From NCBI GenBank assembly GCA_027946555.1, contig JAPEVC010000006.1, forward strand, positions 248,001-312,000: a stretch of DNA of 64,000 nucleotides. Direction: 5' to 3'. Below the pieces are notes generated by a model, which saw nothing but the letters and a program-made list of their open reading frames with translations, made no database searches and had not been told where the DNA came from. The stretch comes from Gnomoniopsis sp. IMI 355080 (taxonomy: Eukaryota; Ascomycota; Sordariomycetes; Diaporthales; Gnomoniaceae). The position numbers and the translations under genes are program-made. This document shows positions 10,134 through 22,180 of this stretch, piece by piece. Positions within the stretch are counted from its first letter, which is position 1, and the number at the start of each line of letters is the position of its first letter.

Positions 10134-12695
10134 CTACTCCTCCACCTGGTCCGCCTCGGAGGACTGATACGCAAATTGCAACGCCCAGCGGTTCCCAAAA
10201 TCAATCCCGCGACGCATCCTCGCGCCGGCCCTCTTCCACACCGCAGCCCCAAGGCCAATATCGATCAGGAAGAGGTTCCAGTCGAGCACAGCGTCGTCCG
10301 ACACATGGCCTGTGGTCGTGTGCTCATCATCATCCGTAGCACCAGCCGCGATGTGTTCGAAAAGACCCTTTTTCGGCGCCCCAATCGACACGACATAGCG
10401 CGGCCGGATGTACAGGCTATGGCCGTCTTGCACAGTGGGAGCGCCCGTGGTGTGGTCGATGCCTGTTGGCACATCGACAGCTAAGACAAAGGCCTCGTTA
10501 CGGTTTGTCCACTCGATCAGCTCGTAGACTGTAGCTTGATCGGCCGCCCGTAAATCCTCGAACGGGGTAACGTGACCAAGGAGCGCGTCGATGATCAGCG
10601 TGACAGCCATGGGCGGGGCCTGTGGGAGCACGCTCCTTGGTGCATCCATCGAGATGACAGGAATCGAGGCCTTGCGCACGAATTCGAACAGCTCGCTCTT
10701 GCTGCAGACTTTGCCGCCAAAATTCTTGAAAAGTCGTAGCTGCTTGGTCATGTCCACGGAAAGATCACGCTCACCCTTCTCAATGCCGACTACACACAGT
10801 ATAACATTGACGCCCTTGTTGCGCAGATGACGACCTGCCGCAACAGAGCGGTAGCCTGACTTGTTATTTCCCGCAAGAATGACGACGGTCGCTGGCTCGG
10901 GTGTGCTACCGTCTGTCGCCGCAAGCCGCACCCTGATGGCTGGGTCAGTAAGGGTATGGAGGGCTACTTCTGCCATTCCGCGTGCCGCATTCTCCGTCAT
11001 CATGTCCTCGGTGAGGCCAAGGTCGTTCTGCGCTATGTTCTCGAGGTTTAGCATCTGCAGCGGTGACAAGATCTCGATACGCTTTTTAGATTGTGGATTG
11101 ATGAATCCCGCGGATGAGGAGGCGCCAGTGGGCAGCTTGTCTTCCATATCAGCATACTTCGGCTTGTTGCGCCGACGTCTGGCAGCTTTTTGAGCACTTA
11201 CGCCCGAGTTGGTCCGGCTCGGAGCCTGGCCCACGACGGTGGCTGTGCTGGCCTTGCGGGACTGAGACCTGCCCTTGGCCACTGCTTTGCCCTCGCCTCT
11301 ACGAGAACTCTGTCTGCTGCCAAGTTCTCTGCCACTCAGCCGCTCACTTCCATTCCGCGCCCCATCATCGGCTTCACTCTTCCAGAAATCGTCGGGCAAC
11401 GTCTTGTTTGGTTTTTCGAGGTTCGAAGGCGTCTCCAATACGTTCTCGGTGTAGTGCAGATTCTTGCCGCCAGCGGTGCCCGGTTTTGGTCGTGGAACTC
11501 GGTTATGGGACACCAACCGGTCAGACTCCTCGACCTGGTCTTTCTCCTGCATCTCGCCAAAGATAGTCTTCTTATCAAACCTTTTCAAACTGCCTTCAAA
11601 GTCGAACTCGCCCGCCTCTTGTACATCCGTGACGTCCTCGGATGCCCAGCCGTCCTGAGTTGCTTGTGTCCTGCGCAGTGCTTTGTATGGTTGGAAAGCT
11701 GCTGTGTCCTCGAGTATGGGTGTCTCCCGCCAGCCCTTGCCCTTGTCTTTCTTCCCAGATCGGGATCCTCTTGCCGGAGATGCCTCAACTCCCAGATTAT
11801 CATTGGCGCCCTTCTTAGGCTGGCGACTGCGTTTCTTATTCTTCTTTTGCGAGGCCTGGTTGTCATGGTCTTCTTGCTCACCACCATCTGCAGGTGGACT
11901 ATTCTCCACAGGCTTGTCCGCCAGCTCCGCGCGCACGCTCAGAGTCTCCATAGTCTCAACGAGCACGCGCTGGGGTGCCTCGTCAGACTGCGCATGTCCA
12001 ACGGTAATCTTTGGGACCGGCGATTGCGTTGTGCCATTAGCGTGCTGAGAAAAACCTGAGTGCGGTGCCATCGAGAATGATTGTTGGGCCGTTGACGGAG
12101 AGGCTATCGCGGAGGAAGGCAGGTTGTTCGGGGCTGCCGTTGCGGGGGAAGCTCGCACAGGAGGCTTGCCCATCGATAAAATCGCCGGGTCCACGAAGGC
12201 GGACTTGGCTTGTTGCGGTTGCTGCGATGCTGTAGGGTAAGGCCCTGGTACCATTGAGGGCTGAACGGGCGGCTGATGGTAGCCATGGGCGGGAGGAAAT
12301 TGCGGCGTGGACATAGGCATTGGAGCCATAGGAGAACGTATATTCTGATTTTGGTAGGCGGGAAATTGTATAGGATGCTGTTGCTGGTAATGGACAGGAG
12401 CCGGAGGCGCAGGTGAATGTTGGTAGGCCTGCTGTTGCGGTTGCGGTTGATGCTGCTGCTGCTGCTGCTGCGGTGGCCCAGGCGGGGCGCCGTTGTCATT
12501 CTGCACCTTGACATCTTCGATATCAGCAGAGGCGATCTCCAGGCGCTGCACGCGTTGTGCGGCTTCGTTCCAGATCTGGAGGACCACACCCTTGCCGGGG
12601 ACGATGCTTTCGATCTTGCCGGTGACGGTGTATGGCGGTATCTTCATCCGGACGGACATGATTTGGCCCGTGAACGGGTCGCTGTTGGAAGCCAT
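10134..12695 (-). CDS. EDC3: Enhancer of mRNA-decapping protein 3
   Basis: A P-body scaffold that binds Dcp2 and Dhh1 and promotes mRNA decapping in the cytoplasm. A single exon of 853 residues. The N-terminal LSm-like domain spans roughly residues 1-65 (FTGQIMSVRMKIPP, GKIESIVPGKGVVLQIWNEA). A Gln/Pro-rich low-complexity stretch follows (about 70-170). The FDF motif (EFDFEGSLKRFDKKTIFGEM) sits at about 362-382. The C-terminal half is a YjeF_N Rossmann domain (about 540-840) with an NNKSG-type loop and a DALLGH segment. This is the order LSm-FDF-YjeF_N of Edc3, though longer than the yeast protein (551 residues) because of the disordered linker. It is followed downstream, convergently, by the repeat-precursor gene. 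Confidence 0.93.
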   Translation of the reverse strand: MASNSDPFTGQIMSVRMKIPPYTVTGKIESIVPGKGVVLQIWNEAAQRVQRLEIASADIEDVKVQNDNGAPPGPPQQQQQQHQPQPQQQAYQHSPAPPAPVHYQQQHPIQFPAYQNQNIRSPMAPMPMSTPQFPPAHGYHQPPVQPSMVPGPYPTASQQPQQAKSAFVDPAILSMGKPPVRASPATAAPNNLPSSAIASPSTAQQSFSMAPHSGFSQHANGTTQSPVPKITVGHAQSDEAPQRVLVETMETLSVRAELADKPVENSPPADGGEQEDHDNQASQKKNKKRSRQPKKGANDNLGVEASPARGSRSGKKDKGKGWRETPILEDTAAFQPYKALRRTQATQDGWASEDVTDVQEAGEFDFEGSLKRFDKKTIFGEMQEKDQVEESDRLVSHNRVPRPKPGTAGGKNLHYTENVLETPSNLEKPNKTLPDDFWKSEADDGARNGSERLSGRELGSRQSSRRGEGKAVAKGRSQSRKASTATVVGQAPSRTNSGVSAQKAARRRRNKPKYADMEDKLPTGASSSAGFINPQSKKRIEILSPLQMLNLENIAQNDLGLTEDMMTENAARGMAEVALHTLTDPAIRVRLAATDGSTPEPATVVILAGNNKSGYRSVAAGRHLRNKGVNVILCVVGIEKGERDLSVDMTKQLRLFKNFGGKVCSKSELFEFVRKASIPVISMDAPRSVLPQAPPMAVTLIIDALLGHVTPFEDLRAADQATVYELIEWTNRNEAFVLAVDVPTGIDHTTGAPTVQDGHSLYIRPRYVVSIGAPKKGLFEHIAAGATDDDEHTTTGHVSDDAVLDWNLFLIDIGLGAAVWKRAGARMRRGIDFGNRWALQFAYQSSEADQVEE

Positions 12696-13435
12696 GATTA
12701 AAAAGATGAAGTCTACCTAAGAGTGGGCATTCAAGTGCGGTGCATGTATCAACGGGCGAGGTGAGGTGGGTGGGATGGTGGGATGCTGCAGGTGTTGTCC
12801 GTGTCTTTGAGAGGAGTGGAGACGTTTGGTGGCGGACGAGCGTTCTGGTCGCGTGGGAGCTATTGTCAGAGGAAGCCAGCTTCTTTTTTTTTATCGATAA
12901 GGAGGAAGCCGCAGTTGGCAAAGTACCGAGTACCCTAGTTCAGCCGCTGTCCATTCTCAAGGAAAGACAACGTTGAATCAATGACGCATGGCAGAGGGAC
13001 AACCTGAGGACCTTGAGGGTTACTATCACCCTTCATCGACTACAATGGTCAAATTGACTGGTTTCATTTCAATATTGTTCGGCCTTGGGAGCAGGAAGTG
13101 ATCAAGTTGCTGCGAGAAACAGGAAGTGGGGCGTTCATTGTTCCTTCAAACCCCTCCACCCCGAGAAACAATCCCATTCTTTCTACATGCTAATCCAGCC
13201 TTGCCGTACCATCAAACACAACTGACTCTCGTCCAATCAACCATGCCTTGGTCTAACCCATGAATCAACAGATAGGTTGAGAATACAGTATGCGCTCCTT
13301 CTGAGCAACAGTATTGGTTAAACAGCGAGTCGACCCGCCAGAAACACGTCTCCCACACCACAGCATCCCCGTAATCTCCAAATGCGCAAGGCTGGAGCTT
13401 CCAACCTTGCAGCTGTCCTTTTCCATAGTCCAGAG
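12696..13435. other. Intergenic region, EDC3 to PIF1
   Basis: A 740-bp gap that should contain the EDC3 promoter and the PIF1 3' end. No coding signal is seen. Confidence 0.6.
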
Positions 13436-16192
13436 TTATCCGAAGAACGCCATCGCTTCCTCCTCATCATCCATATTTACAACGCCGCCAGAGTAGCTCT
13501 TCACTGGCGGCCGTGCCGCGGCCGACGTCGCAAAAGCAGTGATGGATGCATTGACCTTGGCCTTCTTTGGCGCCGGCTGCTTGCTCGCCGCTGCGTCAAA
13601 TAGCTTCAAGTTCCGATTCGGTCCTGGCTTCGCAGCCGATTCTGCGCTGTACAGCTTTTGGTAGAATGTCACCACGCGAGGGTGTGCCATGACTTTCTGC
13701 TTATCGAAACGCAAGACCTGCAAGCCCTCCTGTGTCACCGCTCGACTGAGGGCAACGTAAGCCTGTCCCTTCTCAAATACCTTACCCAGGTCGACTTTCA
13801 CGCGTGCAAGCGTCTGACCTTGGGCCTTGTGGATGGAAAGAGCCCAGGCAAGAATTAGGGGTAATTGCTCCCGTGAGGCTTGCACTTCGCCGGTGGGCGT
13901 CTCAACTTTCCAAGGCTCTGCGACGCACAACATGATTCTCGAGGTGCCATCGACTGCGTGAAATTGCACCAAAGGCCACTTCTTCTTGTCAGGGCCTGCG
14001 GTCTTGTCAAACTCTCGTCCGAAAGCAGCAAGTCTCTTTTTGACCATTGGATCAACGTCATCGTCTCCGTGTTCATCGTCTGCGTAACCGCCGCTGATCT
14101 CGAATGCACTCTCCGTCGAGAACCCAAGCACGGTGCCCAAAGAGCCGTTAACAAGAGTGTCATCAAGGTTCTTGATTAGCATGACCTGTGCGCCCTTCTT
14201 CAATTCCAATACTTTGGGCGCCATCATGTTTGATAACAATTTGTCACGAATCTGTGGGTCTCCGGAATCCAACGCATCGTATCGGTGAAGCTCTCCTGGA
14301 AGTTCTCGGAGTCTCCTCTGGTTGGAGTTCTCGACCTCGTTTCGAGTTGGAAAACTATCGCACCGTCAATACGCAACGATTTCTATGTCAATGAGGGAAA
14401 ACCCACAGTTCTGTAACCTCCAGACCGTCTTCAGATGTGAGGGGCCGAGACATAGATTTAAACGCCCTTACGGTATCATCGCTAATGCGACCAAGGCGCA
14501 TCTCGTTCAGCATCTGGGCGAAAACTTCATTGACGTCAGTTCAAGTCCCAAATCCTTTCTAATGATCAAAGCATGAGACATACCTGGGTCCTTTTGACGA
14601 AACACCTCTGTGAGCCCGATCGTGTGGTCGATGGAGGTATTCCAAGTCGCAGCCTCGAATGCAAACTTGGTATCGCGGGTGTTGTAGTCGGGAACAGGAG
14701 GCAGTTGAAAAAAGTCCCCGGTGATGACGAGCTGAATACCGCCCCAAGCTCTCCCATTATTTCGAAGGGTTCGCCCGACTTGTGACAGCTTGTCGAAAAG
14801 ATCGCCATCGACCATGGATATCTCATCAACTACCAGAACTTTAGTCCTCAACCACCGGTTCTTTGCTTTGGGGTTTCTGCGGATCTTCTTGACCAGAGTT
14901 GCAACATCGTCCTTGCCCAAACCGATGCCGGAGAAACTGTGCAGAGTCATGCCGCCAATATTGCAAGCTGCCAAGCCTGTCGACGCTGTGACTGCGAGAC
15001 GATCGGGATCCTTTGCATACTTCCTCTTCAACTGAGCGATAATGGCTCTCATCAGCACCGATTTTCCAGTTCCTGCGGGCCCAGTAAAGAAGACGCTCTT
15101 GCCCCCTTCGCACACAAGCTCCTTGACAACCTCCTGTTCCTTGCTCAGGGAAATCGCCGACTGTTTGACCATGTGAGACTTGATTGCATGTTGCTTTTCC
15201 TCCGCACTCGCTTCAGCTCCCGGGCCAGCAGGTCCCGCAACCTTCTTGCCTTTGTCTTTCAGCTTCTTCTGCTGGGCCTTGACAGCTCCCGGCGTCAGAT
15301 CCCACGTGTGCTGCGCCTTGTCTGAAGATTTGTTTGCGGGTGTTGCAGATTTTTCAGATGTTGAGCTCTCTTCGGGCTGTTTGTACTTTTGGTACTGTAC
15401 TGGCAGAGTGCGCTTTTTGACGGCAGGCTGGGCGGGCAGTAGATTATCCTCGGGAGCCGAGCGTTTGCTGGATGTTTGGGAAGTTGATTGGGTCTGTGGT
15501 TGAAGATGAGAAGGTGATGACTGTGACCATGATATCATGCTGGAATTGTCGTCGACGGAGGCCTGCAGTACTTTTTTCGCCGGCGTAGCAGTTGTCTTTG
15601 CTGGCGGGATTTGTGGCAAAGGAACTGGCAGAGCCGAAGGGCATTCGTAGTCGAGATCCAGATTGTCATCGTCGCTAAAGTCGTCCTCGAACAGGTCCAC
15701 GTCGGTGAAGGGTTGCCGCCGTGTTCCGCTTGTAGTCTCATCCCGGGTCAAATCTATACAGTCCGGTTCATCCTTGAAAGAGTTCTCGGTCTGGTACAGG
15801 GAAGCAAACGGCTTCTTGGTTTGGATAGATCTGGCAGGCTGATAGGTATTCGAAGATCGAGATTGAAGGGGCGCTGGAGGGTTGGCAGATTGACTCAATT
15901 TGGCAAAGGAGGAGATGGAGCGCTTATGAAACTGGTCTTTGATACTGCCATCGTGATGGGGAGTCGGGCTGCTCGAAGGGAAAAGCTGCTTTGCCAGGGC
16001 AGCTTGAGGTTGAGGAGGCTTAGTCTTGGCCTCGAAGGTGGAATTGGCACGCTTGAACATGCTTGCAGTGTTGTTGGTCGGTGATCGGAGGCGGGGACGA
16101 AGAAGCTTTACACTCGAGTAGACGTTTGTGAGAGTGCTCTGCCGACTCAGAGGTGCAAGGAAAAATGAACTGGCAATACCAGCCGTCGTCAT
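13436..16192 (-). CDS. PIF1: PIF1-family ATP-dependent 5'-3' DNA helicase
   Basis: A superfamily 1B helicase acting in telomere, replication-fork and mitochondrial DNA maintenance. Exons are 16192-14584, 14524-14407 and 14354-13436 (introns 59 and 52 bp), giving 881 residues. Walker A is GPAGTGKS (about residues 371-378), Walker B is VVDEISMVDG, motif III is ITGDFFQLPP, and the C-terminal block has KGAQVMLIKN, HKAQGQTL and YVALSRA. The first 360 residues are disordered. The first ATG opens a Ser/Arg-rich stretch resembling a mitochondrial presequence, and a second in-frame ATG (MFKRANST) 44 codons later could start a nuclear form. The frame opens upstream to a TTG at 16240, but the first ATG is 16192. 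The C-terminus ends in a short acidic tail (DDEEEAMAFFG). Confidence 0.92.
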
Positions 16193-18991
16193 CCAGCGCC
16201 GATTGCAAGAGAATCGGCGCTCTGGCTTCAGTTGGCGCAATTGTCAAGTGGGAAAATTGTGTTTTCGCATTCCTGCTGTGCTGATGTGCAGGTGGTCCTT
16301 GCTATTCGGGTCTTTCTAGTGAAGTCGACCCGAGAGGCGCATACAAGTGAATGCGGGAGGCGCGTTTGACGCGTCGATTAGGCCAGGATGGTCTGATCCA
16401 ATCAAGTCTAGGGGCTGCGCGCAGCTCATGTATTCATGAAGACCACCACTCAGAAGTGTTTTGAACCAGTCCTGGAACCTCACTGCTCAAAATCACTTGA
16501 TGAGATTAATTGTAATCTTAGGCTTAACTATTCAGCTGTCTCATCGTTAGACTGCGCTGCGATATTTTAAACGCACCCTTCAAGACTGTGGATCCATCTG
16601 TCATACTGCCATCCGACCGACCCTCTTTGTCCGGTGCATGTATGCAGCATCTCGAAGCCTTCGAATAAGGTGAAGAGTGCATATCGTCGAGGCAGTGTTT
16701 CAGTCGGCATAGATAACTATCCAGCTAAGGGGGCATGTATGCAGGACGCGCTGCATGGCACCGCAGGCCTTCTGCCCGCGGCTTGCGATCACTGGCCTCT
16801 CACCGACCAACGACACAGCGAGCTCGCGTAACACTCGTCCGTATCAGGCAATTGTAGTGTGCCTGCAGTACGTATAAGCTACAATCACAAGAGAGTCCAG
16901 CTCACCATAGTAAAGGCAGCGGACCCCCACGTTACTCGATCGGCCCCGCGTCCACCTGCAGCCGGCCGGGGTACGGAACTCAGCGACCTGAACGGGACCC
17001 TTAGCTCACAATGCTTCCCCGGATCCGATACCTCGGGCGAGGTAACGCGCACATTCACACGAGTCGCCACGAAGCCCATGGGTACGAATACGCTTAAACA
17101 CGTGCATCCGCGAACCTTGCACCGCTGCTGTGATCGATAATGGCCCCTTGCCAAGCCCACGCCGAGGTGCCGAGACCCAAGGTTCTTAGTCGTCACAGTG
17201 CGACAGATCGTTTACTGTCTAGAGCTCAGAATCGAAAGTCCAGACTGTCAGACTGCGCGGCTTCGGCTTTCATAGGCGGTATGATTGCGGCAAAGTGGAG
17301 CACGCAATGGCTGACACGGATGTGGAGCTGTTGGTTCCCATCTGTGACGTTGATGTCGTCGATCTTGTGGCTGGTGGGGGCGGAGCTGTGGGGAAGAAGG
17401 TCGAAACATACAAGTAAACGACTAACGGCGCTTTCAATGGCAATACCCGTCAACGGCCAGTCTCCCCAGACTGCCAAGCTGCCGAGACGAAGTGGTGCAA
17501 CCGAGCCTTGATTCCCTACTAGAGACATCGGAAGCCTGCCGAACCAGATTGGTTACAAAAACCAAAGTATTCGGTGCCCAGACATAAATCCCAACGCTAC
17601 GACTACGACGGGCTAGCCGATGCTCGGGGACCGTATACCTGTTCGGGTGTTTCTTACTACAGTACAGGTCGGCTGGCTGTGCTCGGGTGACTTCGGAAGG
17701 ATACCGGCGTCTTTTCACGGAGACCAGGTCCGAACGGGGCGGAGTCTGCGTCACGCGAAGTTCTGGGCTCCTTATTCCAGCAATGATTATGGCTGAGACA
17801 AGTTCAACAATTTGCAGCAGTCCAGTCTGACGGTGAGCCGCTGTGTGACCTCGTGGACGTCGTGGACGTGCCCTATCTGCATGACGAGCCGATATCGTTC
17901 GCCAGCCATGATGCGCATATCCTCCCTATATGAGTGGATATTTCTCGAATCTTCCTCTCTACCCCACCTGTTCTTAATGGCTCACAGATATGTGATTGGA
18001 TCGATGAGTCTCGTCACACTTATGCCCTTATCTGTAACCTACCTAATACAGTATGGAAGCGAGCATGCTCGTGGGGTACTCGAACAGTAATAAGTAATAC
18101 AACAGACAGGTGAAATCGAAATATCATGTATGAACATGAGGCTCTTGCAAAGGACTGCGGGCGCCGTTATGTTGTGGACACACCAGGAAGGCCCCTGTTC
18201 TTCGCCCGTGGCGCAAGGAGGAACCAAGGCCCACACGGTCCCAAGGGTAAAGCGGTCCCCCACAAGATAGAACCTGCAGCGAGACATGCCAGCAAGGCGC
18301 TCCACGTCAATGGCACTGTGTTCAGGTGGACTTTTGTTTTTAATTTTTTCATCGTCTGGGCATTACCGACCTTTGCTCGCTCCCCATGTATATCTACTAC
18401 AAGGAAAACACTGCCCTCGTCAACGATCCTGTTCTCCCGTCCTTGCCGTTTTGAGACCATCCCCCTCCCCCATAGGTACTGCGGGAGGCAACAATTGGAA
18501 CTCTAAACGAGTAATAAAGGTATTGATATGTTCTTTTATCGTTATCCGACTGAAGTTACCAAGGCTTGTCTTTTTCTTCTTCTCCACACGCCGAGCCAGA
18601 TGAGGTCATTAGCTCCTTTGCCCGAGTCAGCAGCCGGCCTAACAAACTAAATTCGAGGTTCGGGCTACTAAAGTCAACGAACCTTGAACAAACAACAAGA
18701 ACACCACCAAAAACACCACCATCTACAGCTTTCCATAAGGTTCGACCTCCTACAAACATCATCAATACAGTCGCTTCGCCCACAGGGCTTGCCAAACGTT
18801 CGTTCATGTATCGACAGGCTTCTGGATTTGGGCCCCGATCGATCGACTGGGGAGTCGCATCACCATCTTCCTCCTCATTATCCCCCAGTGTTCCTGGTTG
18901 AAGGGAATACACGAGGAAGAAACAGGACTTCCTACACCTTACTGGACAACCTACCTCGAAACGATAGTCGGCCTACGCCGCCTCCGCGATC
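16193..18991. other. Long intergenic region, PIF1 to NHA1
   Basis: A 2.8-kb gap between divergent genes. Short frames occur on both strands without domain similarity. The last 450 bp are rich in CCACC/ACAAC stretches typical of a transcribed leader of the antiporter gene. A GGTTCGACCTCC at about 18738 resembles a tRNA B-box but has no A-box or stem partner. Confidence 0.5.
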
Positions 18992-21900
18992 ATGGCTTGG
19001 GACCACCTATCCATCACCAAACCGCACTTGGTGTACATCATCCTCGGCGGCTTTACCTCGCTTTTCATGCTGTGTTCCTCTATTATCAAGGAGCGCGCAT
19101 ACATTGGCGAGGCCACGGTCGCCACCCTCTGCGGTGTCATCTTTGGCCCGCATGCCGCCAATCTCATCGACCCAGAGTCCTGGGGCAATGTCGACATCAC
19201 GACTATTGAGTTTTCCCGACTGGTCCTCGTCGTCCAGTGCTTCGCCGTCGGTGTCGAATTACCAAAGTTCTACATGGAGAAGCACTGGAAGTCGGTCGTC
19301 TTCCTGCTTGTACCCGTCATGACCTTTGGCTGGCTCATAACTAGTCTGGTAATCTGGTGGATGATCCCGCCCCTCAACTGGCTCGAGTCCTTGGTCGTCG
19401 CTGCCTGTGTGACCGCTACCGATCCCGTCCTGGCATCTTCCGTCGTGGGTAAGGGCAAGTTTGCCAAGCGTGTGCCCAAGCATTTGCGTGATCTGCTGTC
19501 AGCCGAGTCTGGCTGCAACGACGGCATGGCTTTTCCTTTCGTCTACTTGTCGCTATACCTAATTCAAGACAATCTGTCCGCTAAGGAGGTGACCTTTCAC
19601 TGGATCGTGTACACAATTCTCTACGAGTGCATTTTCGGAGCAGTATATGGCTTCGTGATTGGCTACTTGGCTCGGCACGGTATTAAGTACGCTGAAAAAC
19701 ACGATATGATCGATCGCGAGAGTTTCTTGGTATTTTACTTTGTGTTGGCTCTTTGGTGCGCTGGATCAGGCAGTATCCTTGGCGTCGATGACCTCTTGGT
19801 CGGCTTCGCATGCGGGGTGGGTTTCTCGAACGACGGATGGTTCACACAGAAAACAGAAGAGGCACACGTTTCTAACGTCATTGATTTGCTCCTCAATCTG
19901 GCATATTTCGTTTATTTTGGCACGATCATCCCTTGGGAGCAGTACAACGATGCGGCCTTGGGCATGTCGGCATGGCGTCTCGTGGTCATCGCTGTTTTTG
20001 TCATTTTGTTCCGTCGCATCCCAATCATGATGGCCCTGAAACCGCTGATTCCGGACATCAAGACTTGGCGCGAGGCTTTGTTTGCAGGACACTTTGGTCC
20101 CATTGGTGTCGGTGCCATTTTCGTTGCTATCTTGGCTCGTGCAGAGTTGGAGCACGAGGAACCTGTTCCTTTGGGCGACCCGCCCACAGATACGACCCTG
20201 CCTCACTATACCTTGTTCACGTTGGTATGGCCTATTGTCACGTTCTTAGTGATCTCGTCCATCATTGTTCATGGCTCGTCGATTGCTGTATTCACTCTCG
20301 GCAAGCGAATCAACACCTTGACACTCACCATGTCGTACACCACGGCTCCAGAGGATGGACCTTCTTGGATGAACAGGCTGCCGAGAATATCCTCGCAATC
20401 AAAGTCGCAGGCCAAGACCATGTCAGACACTGATGGGGAGGATTTGAAGATGCCTGACTACCCACCAGGGACTTTGCCACCTTTGGGGTACCCAGGCAAC
20501 TTTTTAAGACGACAAAAGGAGGAGGACCAGTCGAATAAACACGGAAGTCGTGCGTCTTCACTCTCTGGTCGTCGGCGGAAGAAGAAGTGGGACGACGGCG
20601 TCGGGCCTGGTGGTCCAGTCTCACAGTCGGCTATTTTCCCGCAGCGACGAAGCCAGAGCGAAATGACCTTACAGAATAGTCAGTCGCCACCTAATGAGAA
20701 GGCGACACCATCTGGGTCAAGGAGGGCTTCGGATGCGGAAGATCCCGAGAAGCAGGCTGCGCAAAGAGAAGATGAGTCGTTGCAGCAGAGAGTCCAGGAG
20801 GATGCAGACGAAGAGTTACGGAAAGAAACCTCCGAGAGGAATGATAGAAGACGAAAAGCCAGGAAATCAGGCGAACAACCACTGGAGGAACGTGAACCCG
20901 AGATCGAAGTATACGACGAAGGCGACCATATCATTGTGGAGAATCAAGACGGTGACGTCGTGGCTGTCGAGGCTTCGGATGAACACCGCCAGCAACACCA
21001 CCTGGAAGACCTTAAATCCAAGCTTCATCATGAAGGTACAGGCAATTCGCGGTGGAACTACGACGCACTGAAGAAGAGGATCGGGCACTGGCGCGACGAA
21101 GAGATGCAGAAGCGCAAGGAGAAACAAAGCTCGGACCGTAGGCACGAGCCCGCAAGAGCTTATCAGTTTGGCAATACGATCATTGTCGAGGATGAAGACG
21201 GCGAGGTCGTCAAGAAATACGAATTGCCGCCCACACAACGACCCGAGGGCCAGCACAACCTTGCCAGTCAAAGTCTCAAGTACATGGGAATGGGTGGCCT
21301 GGTCAAGCCTAAAGCGGGCGACAAGTCGGGTGAACCAAGCGCTTCGGCTAGCGGCCAAAATGACAAGACTCAACCCACAGCTGGCCGGCCTGCCGCCCGA
21401 CCTCGAGCTTCAACGTGGCGGATGGGTCGAGGTCCAGGAGCAAGTGAGGGTCCGGATAATAAGAAGAAAATTGTCGAGGCGGAGCAAGAAGACGACAAGC
21501 ACATCCGCTTCACGATTGGCGGCGTTGGCCAGCGCATGACCAAGGCGGACTTCATCTCCGAGATGCAGAAACTTGACGCGCGGACAAGGCGCGAGGTAGT
21601 GGACCAGTCCAACGCTCCTGAGAGGGTCAAGACATTGGCCAAGGAGGATCCTCCTGAGCCCGAGATGACGGTCGGCACTGCCCGCGGAAAGGCTATCTCC
21701 CCGCCTCAAACTCAAGCCCAGCCCAAGGCCCAGCAGCCCCAGGATCAGATCCAGGCCCAGCCTGCGATCGAACCCTCGCTCATGCGTGCCGAGTCCTCAC
21801 ATTCGTCTTCTACTAAAGGCAAAGAGCCTGTGATCCGCCGCACGTCACCCTCTCCCTTAGGCGAGGACCAGAGATTGGACAGTGGCGATGACCTAGATGA

Positions 21901-22180
21901 AGAAGACGAGGATGCCGACGACGCGCCGAGCCACGATCTTCCCGAGACAGCGGTCGAGCGGCGCAGACGTCTCGCTGTGCTTGAGGGCCTCCAGGGCGAC
22001 GGAAGCAACAGCACGGCAGTGGGCGAGGACACGGAAACACCAGCGGAGCGGCGGCGTAGGGAGGCTGCGCTCGGCATGGGTGGGGGCGAGGACGATAGCG
22101 ATGATGATGATACACCTAGAGTGCCGCCTGCACGGAGGGGAATACGATTCGCCGATGTGCCGGACCGGGGCCGCAGATGA
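18992..22180 (+). CDS. NHA1: Plasma-membrane Na+(K+)/H+ antiporter, Nha1 type
   Basis: A CPA1-family alkali-cation/proton antiporter exporting Na+ and K+ at the plasma membrane. A single exon of 1062 residues. About 430 N-terminal residues form the multi-span exchanger domain, with the ion-site signatures TATDPVLASSVV and SAESGCNDGMAFPF and the segment GHFGPIGVGAIF. The remaining 600 residues are a cytosolic tail with the Nha1 C-terminal blocks: two similar short motifs, GDHIIVENQDGDVV and GNTIIVEDEDGEVV, flank the conserved segment NYDALKKRIGHWRDEE. Acidic, Ser-rich stretches and a basic end (RRGIRFADVPDRGRR) follow. The length matches filamentous-fungal and yeast Nha1 (985 residues in S. 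cerevisiae). Confidence 0.94.
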   Translation: MAWDHLSITKPHLVYIILGGFTSLFMLCSSIIKERAYIGEATVATLCGVIFGPHAANLIDPESWGNVDITTIEFSRLVLVVQCFAVGVELPKFYMEKHWKSVVFLLVPVMTFGWLITSLVIWWMIPPLNWLESLVVAACVTATDPVLASSVVGKGKFAKRVPKHLRDLLSAESGCNDGMAFPFVYLSLYLIQDNLSAKEVTFHWIVYTILYECIFGAVYGFVIGYLARHGIKYAEKHDMIDRESFLVFYFVLALWCAGSGSILGVDDLLVGFACGVGFSNDGWFTQKTEEAHVSNVIDLLLNLAYFVYFGTIIPWEQYNDAALGMSAWRLVVIAVFVILFRRIPIMMALKPLIPDIKTWREALFAGHFGPIGVGAIFVAILARAELEHEEPVPLGDPPTDTTLPHYTLFTLVWPIVTFLVISSIIVHGSSIAVFTLGKRINTLTLTMSYTTAPEDGPSWMNRLPRISSQSKSQAKTMSDTDGEDLKMPDYPPGTLPPLGYPGNFLRRQKEEDQSNKHGSRASSLSGRRRKKKWDDGVGPGGPVSQSAIFPQRRSQSEMTLQNSQSPPNEKATPSGSRRASDAEDPEKQAAQREDESLQQRVQEDADEELRKETSERNDRRRKARKSGEQPLEEREPEIEVYDEGDHIIVENQDGDVVAVEASDEHRQQHHLEDLKSKLHHEGTGNSRWNYDALKKRIGHWRDEEMQKRKEKQSSDRRHEPARAYQFGNTIIVEDEDGEVVKKYELPPTQRPEGQHNLASQSLKYMGMGGLVKPKAGDKSGEPSASASGQNDKTQPTAGRPAARPRASTWRMGRGPGASEGPDNKKKIVEAEQEDDKHIRFTIGGVGQRMTKADFISEMQKLDARTRREVVDQSNAPERVKTLAKEDPPEPEMTVGTARGKAISPPQTQAQPKAQQPQDQIQAQPAIEPSLMRAESSHSSSTKGKEPVIRRTSPSPLGEDQRLDSGDDLDEEDEDADDAPSHDLPETAVERRRRLAVLEGLQGDGSNSTAVGEDTETPAERRRREAALGMGGGEDDSDDDDTPRVPPARRGIRFADVPDRGRR

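Noticed and set aside
16193..16240. Upstream extension of PIF1 starting at 16240
   Set aside because: That position is TTG, not ATG; the first ATG is at 16192.
18736..18750. tRNA B-box-like GGTTCGACC
   Set aside because: No A-box at the right distance and no acceptor or anticodon stem can be drawn.
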